This document shows, one piece after another, positions 55,545 through 64,000 of a stretch of 64,000 nt of DNA (its first letter is position 1; each line of letters begins with the position of its first letter). The notes beneath the pieces are model-generated. The model was not told the DNA's origin. It saw only the letters and a program-made list of their open reading frames with translations, and did not search any database. Origin of the DNA: Favolaschia claudopus. Its lineage: Eukaryota > Basidiomycota > Agaricomycetes > Agaricales > Mycenaceae. The position numbers were made by a program, and so were the translations under genes. Where the stretch lies: positions 1,054,001 through 1,118,000 of the forward strand of contig JAWWNJ010000054.1 in assembly GCA_037176885.1 (NCBI GenBank), read 5' to 3'.

Positions 55545-56857
55545 ATGGCGACCACTGCTGAACCCACTACACCAGTGCTCGAAGGAGCAGAAAACTTTCC
55601 CATATGGAAGATCCGGATGGAGGGGGAGTTTGCTCCAGAGAAAGTTGCGCTCATTATCTCTGGCGAGGACACAGCGGCAACTCAAGCCACTGCGGAACAG
55701 CGACATCCTCCATCCAGCACAGTCTCCGCAATCTATGGCGTGGTAACGACTTCCACTCACGCCATCCGCGACTCATTTCGGGTGCGCGACGCTCGGGCTC
55801 ATGGTATCATCCACAAGTTCATCTCCAATCACATCCTCATGTCTGTCGCCCATCTCACTGGCGCAAAGGAACCATGGGACGCTATTCTTGCCAAGTACGA
55901 AAAGGTCAATGTTGGCGCCACCGCTTTCTTCACGCTAATCCAGATGCTGGAGACCAAGTGAGATCCCTCTACCAGGTTTGACGACCACCTCACCAAACTG
56001 CGATCTGGAAACCTGACCCTCACAAACATGTCACGGCCGGTCGATGATGAGTTCATGGCATGGATCCTACTCAAGTCGCTGCCAGACATCACCGGCTGGA
56101 AGCTGTTCGTCTCCCAGACAGTCAATAGCGTTCCCCAGGGCGAGAAGCTCAAGTTCTCCGAGGCGGAGCAGCGCATCAAAGAAGAGCTTGCAAGCCCCAT
56201 CATCACCGGCCCACAGGAGTCGGCGCTCGCGGCCACACGAATTACAGGGGAAAGAAAAACGGTGGTCCGACAAAGAAGTGCCAGCTCCACGGCCTCTGTT
56301 ACCACGACACCAAAGACTGCCGTGACCTGAAGAAGAAGGCAGAGGAGGACGGGGCGAAAGCACTAAACGCAGACGGGGGAGGCGATGAGAGTGGACATTA
56401 TGTTACTGCATTCGGAAACTCTGTATCCAAGGACCTTGCCAAACGCATTGGAGGCTATGCTGCGAGTGAACTGAAAGCCAACGTGTACGCCACAATCTTC
56501 GATACCGGCGCGTCAACGCACATGGTGCCTGTCTTGGAGTGGTTCATCGCAAAGACCTTTAGGCAGCTCGAACACCCAAGAAAAGTACGCTTTGGGGATG
56601 AGTCGTTTGCTGATGCCACCGGGATTGGGGAGATCCAGATTCTCAGCACTGTCAAGGGGAAGCGGACACTGCTCACGCTTGAGTCAAACGTCCTTTACGT
56701 TCCTTCATTCCAAATCTCCCTCATCTCCGTGCAGAAGCTAGCCCAGTACGGTAACCTGACCTCAATCTTTGGGAAGACGGGTGGACATGTTCTCGACCGC
56801 GACGGTGACGTCGTCTTGGAAGTAAACCATGACCAAGGCCTCTACCATCTGTGTTGA
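55545..56857 (+). pseudogene. Ty1/copia Gag-protease relic
   Basis: The ATG at 55545 starts a copia Gag (LEGAENFPIWKIRMEGEF, FISNHILMSVAHLTGAKEPW, DAILAKYEK). A TGA at 55959-55961 interrupts it; the same frame continues with FDDHLTKLRSGNL and FMAWILLKSLPD to about 56250. A -1 frame change follows, then a CHHC-type knuckle (CQLHGLCYHDTKDC) and a copia protease (IFDTGASTHMV, near 56510) ending at a stop at 56857. The integrase and RT are gone. CGA to TGA would explain the first stop. Confidence 0.82.
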
Positions 56858-56939
56858 ACTCATTGAAAGAACTCGTCCTCCGTGACGAAGTCTCTAAATA
56901 GATTGGTCGCTGGATCAAATCTGCCGATGATTAGCGGGT

Positions 56940-57127
56940 TTGTGCAAAGCGACCCGGGTCGCTTTGGGACCACTCAGATCTCGACAACGAGAAGTCTCAG
57001 GTATGAAGTCCCAGCGACCGAGGAATGTCCCAGGACAACACTCTTCTGGGTCGCTTGGAGCTCACATCTGGTATTCTTCGCTGAGGAGATCTGAGCGGTC
57101 AAAAAGCGACCTGGGTCGCTCGCACAA
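56940..57127. mobile_element. 188-bp TIR element
   Basis: TTGTGCAAAGCGACCCGGGT at the left is imperfectly mirrored by ACCTGGGTCGCTCGCACAA... at the right, the match reaching a CAGATCTC/GAGATCTG pair. Each arm also contains its own AAAGCGACCCGGGTCGCTTT palindrome. No clear duplication. Confidence 0.6.
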
Positions 57128-57929
57128 CCTCTCTCTCTATTAGAATATAGACGATGTGCATGCTCCATGCTCCTGACATCCAGCGAACAGAGTGTATCGC
57201 GGACCGTCCTCGGACAGTGTACTGGGTGAAAGCCAAGTTTTGCTACGCGGGTGACAATAATCGACAGACACTGGTCTCCGCATGGCGCACTTGCCGTCAC
57301 CACTTGATGCGACATCGGCAAGCTAAGTATATCCGTCCGCTTCCGTTTCTGCCTGTGCCTGCCTGTGCCCTTTCTCGAGCGAAATTTCCACTAAATCCCT
57401 TGCCGATGTATCAATTGGCTGGCTGCTGGCAGTATAAAAAGGGTCGCACTGCTGTCATTCCCTGCTCTCCCCACCTCCCGCCTTCACTTCAATTTACAGT
57501 TGCTTCGAGGAATGGCCAAAAGGATGGGAGTGGGACTCCGGAAAAAGGCTGATAGTGGGACTCGGATGCTCGGATAGAAAGATTTGAGCTCTGATAGAAG
57601 GACTCGGCTCATCGGCACATCAAGATAAATGATGTAGATCACAGCACGTAATTAGCTTGAAAATACCGCCCCGACGCTTTAAAATATCATCTGGCCCCAC
57701 GCAGTGGGCCTCCGCAGCGAGCGGTAGCACCACGCAGTGGGCCCAGCGGCGAGCGCAAGCACCACGCAGTGGGCCTAGCGGCGAGCGTCAAGGGGGGTCC
57801 GCGGGGGTCTCCCCCACGCTACATAAAATATGATTTGTATGCCGGAGTTCCGGCCTACAGAAGGGGGAGCTTGTGCGAATCCGTATCAATATTACAATGT
57901 ACATTGGAGTAAGTTGAACAAGAAATTAT
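57128..57929. other. Unassigned region with TATA box and short tandem repeat
   Basis: A TATAAAAAGGG at 57433 followed by a pyrimidine-rich stretch (CTCCCCACCTCCCG) resembles a fungal promoter, but no gene follows. A 33-bp tandem array lies at 57697-57790. The frame 57154-57552 has no motif. Confidence 0.35.
57697..57790 (+). repeat. Tandem repeat, unit 32-33 bp
   Basis: CCACGCAGTGGGCC begins at 57697, 57730 and 57762, each followed by an AGCGGCGAGCG-type stretch. Nearly three units. CCACGCAGTGG is itself an imperfect palindrome. Confidence 0.7.
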
Positions 57930-58490
57930 AAACTATGTCCAAGTAGATTCGGTTTCAGAAAAATACATATTCACTAAGGTCCATTCCTTGGCTGTCTAGA
58001 GTAAATGTAAGTTGAGCTCTCCGTTGTGTATCAGTTTCAAGCATCCGCATTGAATCTGTTACATTAGCTCTTTTCAATCGTCCCCAGTGAAAACTCGTTC
58101 TAAATGCAATTCCAGCCAGAGTCTTGACGCGTGAAATGAACAGCTACAGACACACACAAAAAAATCCTCGGAGGATCCAGGGAGTATAAAGAACACGTCT
58201 GTGAAACAGTCGTGAGGAAAGGAACTTTTAGGAAGCCCAAATTTTTCGCAGATAGTCGTCGAAGAAGGGAAAGAAGACATTGACATGGCAGCACCGGCGC
58301 ATCTGCCAAAATTGTGTTCCCATCACCACCCATCACCTGGGATCAAGCGGACTGTCTCTGGATCAAACGGAAATTCCTCGCATCACTCGGAGTCACAATA
58401 TATCACGCATTTATTGATTACATCAAAACGCTCTCGAGCACAGCTTATTGACGGCTCTGATAAAAGGGGAGCAAGCTCCCCCAATCAAAT
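57930..58490 (+). repeat. Dispersed repeat, copy B
   Basis: Same order of shared segments as 330-990. It lacks the 188-bp MITE (reads TTACATTAGCTC at about 58061) and has a different segment at 58140-58290. Confidence 0.6.
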
Positions 58491-58633
58491 TTTCAGAATA
58501 AAATGATAGAAAGAACTCGAGATACTGAATAAAACTCATAAAATATGCCGTCAGGCTCAAGGAGGGGGTTCTGGGGGGAACTCCAGAAATTCATTATCTC
58601 AGAAATACATCGAGAAAGCAATTAAACACATTA

Positions 58634-59060
58634 GAGACTTTGCGCAGAGCCACCGGTAGCCACCCAGTGGCTCTCACGGCATGCGCTGTGGAGCGGCTAC
58701 GGCATATGGTGGCTCGTTTGGTGGCTCGTCGCCCGCGTTGCAGGTGGGGCTTCAAGTATCTACATGGTACCTCTGTGACTATACCTCAATGTAGTGAGGT
58801 GTCGTGGTTAGGTTACCAGTTTCCCGCTTTATTTGCTGCGGTTTTGGCCGGTTCTTGCAAAACCGACGGTTGGCGTGGAACCTTGGTGTGCTTCCTGGGG
58901 GTTTGGGAGCCTAGCGCTTCGAGGTCATCCAGGGGGATGAAAAAATGCCGAAGAAAATGAATTTCAAGTCGTTCTTCCAGCCACCGAATGAGCCACCATA
59001 GCGCGTAGCCGCTCCACAGCGCATGCCGTGAGAGCCACCGAGTGGCTACCGGTGGCTCTG
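58634..59060. mobile_element. MITE, GAGACTTTGCG family, cut by an LTR element
   Basis: It starts GAGACTTTGCGCAGAGCCAC after TA (58632-58633) and is an inverted, close copy of 29037-29473. Its right end stops at GGTGGCTCTG; the last 11 bases expected (CGCAAAGTCTC) are missing because TGTGATACGG, the proposed LTR start, follows. Confidence 0.8.
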
Positions 59061-59344
59061 TGTGATACGGGTATATATTTCTTGTTGCTTGATACGCGGC
59101 CGTGGCCATTATTTACTTACAATTTACTTACTTGAATATTGCACGTAGATTAGATAATTCTTCGATTACATAATCTAATCTTACTTTGCTATCAACTACG
59201 ATGAGTGAAGACTGAGATTTCTACTGCGAACCACAGAACCGGTTGGACCCCCTGCTTGCCTGAGCACGCGTCAAACTGCTCCATGGCCCCGGTGTTGCAG
59301 GGGCTCCGACCGCGGGTAACACGGTCCCTCGTCGAAGGGATACA
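59061..59344 (+). mobile_element. Proposed 5' LTR of the third LTR element
   Basis: It starts TGTGATACGG at the point where the MITE is cut. TATATATTT lies 10 bp in. An end at GGGATACA (59344) is proposed because it gives TGT...ACA termini and is followed four bases later by TGGCGAGCGCTCC, a possible primer-binding site. The 3' LTR lies beyond the window, so the right border is a guess. Confidence 0.45.
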
Positions 59345-59348
59345 ACGA

Positions 59349-59366
59349 TGGCGAGCGCTCCCGACG
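59349..59366 (+). promoter_or_regulatory. Candidate primer-binding site
   Basis: TGGCGAGCGCTCCCGACG starts with TGG, the complement of a tRNA CCA end. The matching tRNA was not identified. Confidence 0.3.
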
Positions 59367-59953
59367 CGCTCGTCCTTCAACTCACGACCTCTGCGCCTCA
59401 GTAGCGCAGGTCACCCTTTCCCTCACTCCCAAGAAGCCGCCGAAACGACTCGCATCACAATGGAGCCCACCGCGAGGGCTTCTGGGAGGAGGGAAGGATA
59501 ACTGAAATCTCACCCAGCGCTGAATCGAGCTCTCCGCTCGTGTAGCTGCTTACGGGTGGGATTGGGGACGAAGAAGACCTTCCAACGAGAGGAAGTATAC
59601 CGCTGGATACGGGTTGGAAGGATTGGGGGGCGCGGGACGCCCGACTCGATGAGCTGGCACATCGGGCTTATCGGATTTATTCGGAGTCACGGTAGTCACT
59701 GGGTGACTCACCGTTACTTCTCTTTCTTCGTTCTCCCACCTCGCTAGGCGAGATTCCGTTAACGCTGCATACCGCGTATGCGGCAGCGCGTTGGAGTCTC
59801 TGCCGAACGTTCAGCACTTCAAGATGAAACACTTCGAGGGGTTATAGGCTGCTGGAAGCCGACGGCCTCCTTCAAATTCTTTCTTCTTACCTCGATCTCT
59901 TCCAGGCTTGGGCGCGTTTTTGAACGCGACCTTGCCTTGCGAACTCGCCAAGA

Positions 59954-61187
59954 ATGAAGGACCCCGTCATCGATATCAACAACCCCAACCCCACTATTGA
60001 CCGCGCCGCCTCAACGCGCCGCCATTCTCAAAAGAATCCGGAGGAAGGGCGTGCACCTCCTGGATCCAAGTCCACTTCGTCGTCTACAAAACATAGCCGC
60101 CCCGCAGTACCTGCTACTAGTGCCGCCAAAGGGAGTTCGTCGAAGGCTCCTGGAGCTCTCGTCCTCAACGAGGCGAAATCACTTGCCTCGACGCACTCGC
60201 CGGCTTCTTCACAGGTGAATAGCCCTACCACCGCGTCTGCCGCCCGTTCGGTGCTGGCTCCGCAGCCCCGTCCTCCTGCGTTTGGCTCTTCGGAGCCAAG
60301 GCTTCCGTCGCATATGCGAGACGCGGGACAACGTGGACCTGCCCCCGTCAATCTCAACGTCGACTCGTCTCCTACGTCTTTTGAGCATATCAGCGCTCCT
60401 GCTGACGACATTGCTTCGATCCCATCCCCTGCCGGAGAAATAGCCCCTTCCAATCGTCCCTCCCACATCCATCTGTTGAGCGCGGTAGTTCGGACCGCGA
60501 ACTCAGATGGAGGTGGAAAACGCAGCGGCCAGAGCAACTCTAGCTCTCGGAACAGCATAGACCGCTCTAACCGTTCCTCCACGCGAAGCTCTGCGACTAG
60601 AAGCTCTGCCGCTGCGAGCTACACTCCTCAGCAACCCCCGTCAGCGAAGGAAGCAGGACCGAACGAGAGCATTACCGTCGCTCTCGCTCGCAAGTCCCCG
60701 ACGACTCAGAGAAGCGAGCAGGAGTACCCTCGTCTTCTCCAAGGCCCAGGCGTATCTATCGATGTCTACGAGGAGCCGATATACGCGTCCGTTCAGCGTT
60801 ACCACGGAGCCTGGGACCCTAACGATGGGACTGAGGATCCGCTAGCAGTTTTTGGAGCGGAAGGAGGCGAGCTGCCGGGTATCGACCCCGCCCGTACCTT
60901 AGCGTTGCGTGACGCGGTTATCCGCTACGCCAAGAAGCACCGATTCTTTGAAGGGTTGCTTCCCGACACCATCGCCTCCGTGCTGAAAATTGACGCTGCA
61001 GCAGTTGGATTGCGCACTATAGAGGAAGCGGGCACCCTCAAGAGAATTTATAGTCTAGGACTGGACGAGCTAGGGCAGACAGCCCATGCTGCCCTTGCGG
61101 TCCAGCAGATTCTCGAGGCGCTGACGGTCTTTCTCGACAAGGATCCTCAGAAGAGCTTTCTGCTCGACCCTGGATTCGGCTTCCTTA
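59954..61187 (+). pseudogene. Gag of third LTR element, N-terminal part
   Basis: The ATG at 59954 (AAGAATGAAG) opens a serine- and proline-rich, probably disordered region of about 280 residues, then a helical stretch (ALRDAVIRYAKKHRFFEGLL, IASVLKIDAAAVGLRTIEEA). The true frame ends at 61187, where a 177-bp MITE begins; the apparent end at 61372 is MITE-encoded. Removing the MITE with one TA rejoins the frame to the open frame at 61365 onward. A Gag this long before the capsid-like core is unusual. Confidence 0.7.
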
Positions 61188-61364
61188 CAGCCGTTCCGGA
61201 AAGTAATGAGAATGAAACTTTTTTTTTCTGCGCTTCCCGGAAAGGAAATCCCCCCTCAACGCTTGTCATGTCCAAATTCGGCTCTCCTTTCGAAAAGCAG
61301 GGGATTTCCTTTTTGAGAAGCGCGGAAAAAATTCTGTCATTCTCATTACTTTCCGGAACGGCTG
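61188..61364. mobile_element. 177-bp MITE inside Gag
   Basis: The ends are CAGCCGTTCCGGAAAGTAAT and its exact inverse, continuing through GAGAATGA (about 29 bp), with TA at 61186-61187 and 61365-61366. An inner pair (GGAAATCCCC / GGGGATTTCC) is also mirrored. The TA duplication adds two bases, so the insertion shifts the gag frame. Confidence 0.88.
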
Positions 61365-64000
61365 TAAGCTAGCGGAACGCAGCGAGCAAGCAGCCGAGGT
61401 CCGCTTCGCTTTATCCACTCTCCAACGCCGTCTCTTTGGAGCGAACACGCACATCATGCAATATTTCCGCAGCATACAGGAGACGATTACGGGCGACGCG
61501 TCGAGCGAGAGATTCTCTATCGACTCTACCATTACGGAGGTCCGGCAGGAATTTGGGACGCAGCATCCTTCCAAAGAACTGCGTCGCCTGATGCTACGGT
61601 CCGACTACTACACAGACGCGGGACGAATCGACCTAGAGGCGCGCACCGCCATGCTCCTCGAACTACAAGAAGTTCCTCGCAAGAACTACTACCACCCGCG
61701 TGGCATTAGAGGCGCCATCCCTACCATGAAGGAGAAGGAGAAACAAGGAAGTAGCGCGGGGCCGACCGCTGCTGTTCCAGCACCGGGCACGTCTGGAGTT
61801 TTTGGAGTGCGGTTTGAGCAACCCTCCTCGCCTCCGCCCAGGATCTCGGCTGTCACTTCGCTGCCAGGACATGGTAGCATTCGGAACACCGCAGACCCTA
61901 GTTCTTACCGGCGGTTGTTCGTATCTGGGGGGCCATTGTCATTGCGAGTAGATCCCAACCCATCGGGCGCGGCTCCTTCGTCGGTCAAGTCGAACGAACG
62001 ACCGAACACTACCTCCTGGACCAGCTACCGGTTCCAGCAGCCAACCCCGACCCCCGCTCCTGCAGCGACTTCCGCGCCGGTTGCTCCTCAAACAACCGCG
62101 GTCCCCGGTGAAAGAGTTCCGCCACCAGGCGGGAATTCTAACGGCATCCCGCCAGGATGGATGGGGACGGTGCCTATGAAAGCGCCAGGAGGATCTGGAG
62201 GAGGAGGAGATGGACCCAGCGGTGGAGGAGGTGGATTTCCCCCGTACGGAAACGGTGGAGGATATTGGGGCGGAGGTGGTGGAGGTGGAGGAGGCGGAGG
62301 CGGAGGAGGAGGATTCCCTGGTCCAATGCCTGGCTTCTACCCAGAACGCCCTCCTGATCAATGGCAGCTGAACCCCAAGCTCAATATTGCGGTCGTACCT
62401 TCGTGGGACGGGCAGGAAGACACCCTCATCGGCTACGTGATAAAAATGGCGGGGTTAGCCCTTCTAAGCGAGCGTATGAATCGCGACATCGCTCAAATGG
62501 CACCCACCAAATTCGAAGGGCGAGCGCTGAATTGGTGGAACTCCCTCACAGCGCAGCGGAAGGTGGTGGCTTGCCAAGATTGGGACCATCTCTTGGAGGC
62601 CCTTCGCGGACAGTACATCACCACGTTGTGGCTCAACAACCGCACCAGGCAGTTTGAGGAGATGAAGTACAGGCAGAAGGGTCATGAGAATGAGGAGCCG
62701 TTGGACTTCTTCCAGCGCCGTGCTCAGTACCACGGCTTCATCTTCTCGGATATTGAAGATGGGCCGGGCGCGGTTGCTCGCATTCTCCGTACGCAGCCTC
62801 CAGAATGGGCTAAAGATATCAACGAGCGGCGTTGCCCTAACATCGAGACGCTCATGACGACTGCCGAAGAAGAGAAGAATGCGTTGATCTCCCTCTGGCT
62901 TACGACGAGGAAGATTAACTCTCTCTTCCACAATACTACACAGTCGTCGAGCAATGCCGCTCCTGTACGATACCGCCGAGCGCACGTAGTAGAGATACCG
63001 GACGAGGATGATCCTTGGGCGCGGTTAGTCGATGAAGAGAAGGAGGAGGAGAAGACAGCTATGGCGACGGACCGTCGCTTTAAAGCGTCGGGTCAGCGCC
63101 GTAGCACGAATGTCGCTGATCCCAAGGAGGCTTCCGCGTCCTCTCCTCCTGGGAAGACGGTCAATGGGTATTTCTTTGCTCGCGACGACTCTAGAGTCAG
63201 CGCGCGTCCGCCCAATGGAGAGTGCTACATATGTACTAGTACCAAACATGTGGCTAGGGACTGTGTGCACTACGGTAAATGGGATTCGCTTAGACGAACG
63301 GCCATGATCGTAGTCGACATAGACCCTGCGGAAGAAGCCAGGGAGGTACATGAGCATGTAGCTATGATGACCAAAATCCAAACCTCTTCTGACTACTCCG
63401 GTGTGATTGCGAAAGAAGCTTTAGTTGTGGGAGCAGAAGCGCACACGGTGAAGGAAGGTCCTTATAACCGCAACCGTCGCCGCCGGGAATCCTTTGAGAG
63501 TGCCAAGTCGTCAACGAAAGCGAAAGGGAAGGAGACTGAGGAAGTCAAGACCGTACTTCCCCGACGAGAGTTACGCAAAGCTGCCAAAGTTCCAGAGCTA
63601 CCTGTTTCGACCAACGAGGAGGGAGTTAAAATCCATGCGGCCCGTAAAGTCCGGCAGTTACCTGACGGCTTGGGATCATACGGCGCGCGGGCCCTCCACG
63701 TCAAGGTCAAAGTAGGCTCCCTGGAAAGCGTAGAGGTGAAAGGAAGGCTGGATTCCGGTGCCGACATCTCTCTGATGTCTGAAGACTTTTGGGCGTCTAT
63801 CCCCGGACTCCCCAAGCCGAAGGAGGGCATACGCATGCAGCTTTACCACCTCACGGGACAAGCCAAGGTTCTAGGCTACATCAAGACCACGATATACATG
63901 GCCTCAAAAGAGGGGGAGATCATCAGCTTCGACTTGGAAGCCTACGTCGTCAGAAATATGAAAGTCCCTCTGTTACTAGGAGAAGATTTCCAAACGTCGT
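61365..64000 (+). CDS. Gag core, zinc knuckle and protease of third LTR element (runs off window)
   Basis: From 61369 the frame is open for over 870 codons to the window end without a stop. It shows a helical part, a glycine-rich run (62219-62320), a retrotransposon capsid core (FEGRALNWWNSLTAQRK, LEALRGQYITTLWLNNRTRQ, PLDFFQRRAQYHGF), a zinc knuckle CYICTSTKHVARDC (63223-63264, CX2CX4HX4C), and a retropepsin with GRLDSGADISLMS (active-site Asp codon at 63751) and VPLLLGEDF. Gag and protease are in one frame, unlike the first gypsy element. RT is expected just past the edge. It is the 3' continuation of the ORF at 59954 that the MITE split. It is probably Ty3/gypsy, but the order of RT and integrase cannot be seen. 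Confidence 0.8.
62219..62320 (+). repeat. GGN-rich tract encoding polyglycine
   Basis: About 100 bp of GGA/GGT/GGC codons inside the Gag frame, giving runs of 4, 5 and about 14 glycines. The G-rich strand has many GG runs and could form quadruplex structures. Confidence 0.7.

Noticed and set aside
57697..57790. CRISPR-like array
   Set aside because: Fewer than three contiguous units without unique spacers, in a eukaryotic genome; it is a simple tandem repeat.
61188..61372. Native C-terminus of the Gag ORF at 59954
   Set aside because: These codons are inside the MITE, as its perfect inverted ends and TA duplication show.

Overview
The window looks like a repeat-dense stretch of a filamentous basidiomycete genome, probably Agaricomycotina. 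The reasons are short introns (47-60 nt) with fungal splice signals, chromodomain Ty3/gypsy elements, a KH-domain ORF tied to an LTR, a coiled-coil transposon protein of a kind I recall from mushroom genomes, and a fungal kinase-like gene of the type found with Crinkler-like proteins. I see no rRNA, no convincing tRNA, no CRISPR array and no clearly intact housekeeping gene. Nearly everything is mobile DNA at different stages of decay, much of it nested.

Layout. 0-13 kb: non-autonomous DNA transposons, several with readable target duplications (a 188-bp element with an empty site elsewhere in the window, two hAT elements with 8-bp duplications, a pogo-like deletion derivative, a 1-kb TIR element), plus a Ty1/copia RT fragment and a poorly supported hypothetical gene at 12.5 kb. 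13.5-22.4 kb: Ty3/gypsy complex, with a protease relic, an inverted pair of identical 599-bp LTRs that each carry the same 311-bp MITE, then a full gag-pol with uninterrupted frames and a plausible -1 frameshift site. 22.4-23.7 kb: a single-ORF LTR element encoding a KH-domain protein. 25.2-28.0 kb (minus): an AT-hook / zinc-binding / reverse transcriptase / RNase H gene, now broken by two stops and two frameshifts; a second partial copy lies at 49.2-50.1 kb (plus).

28.2-39.7 kb: MITEs, a coiled-coil transposon gene (29.5-32.4 kb, minus), a 757-bp element with a 9-bp target duplication, two MITEs sharing one TA, and a Tc1-like helix-turn-helix fragment. 39.8-42.9 kb: a rearranged second copy of the gypsy element. 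43.2-44.9 kb: LINE 3' end. 46.0-48.2 kb: five-exon kinase-like gene with one in-frame stop and one frameshift. 48.5-59 kb: hAT transposase tail, the second RT copy, nested MITEs, a Ty1/copia gag-protease relic and a dispersed repeat that also occurs at 0.3-1.0 kb. 59.06 kb to the right edge: a third LTR element inserted in a MITE; its Gag frame is interrupted by another MITE and then runs open through a zinc knuckle and protease beyond the window.

The genes do not form a pathway. The relationships are of insertion and parasitism: autonomous retroelements (gypsy, copia, LINE, the RT gene) and DNA elements (hAT, pogo/Tc1-like) sit beside many short derivatives they could mobilise. Several nonsense codons are of the kind produced by C-to-T or G-to-A change, as expected from cytosine deamination. 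All family names come from reading motifs; no database search was possible.
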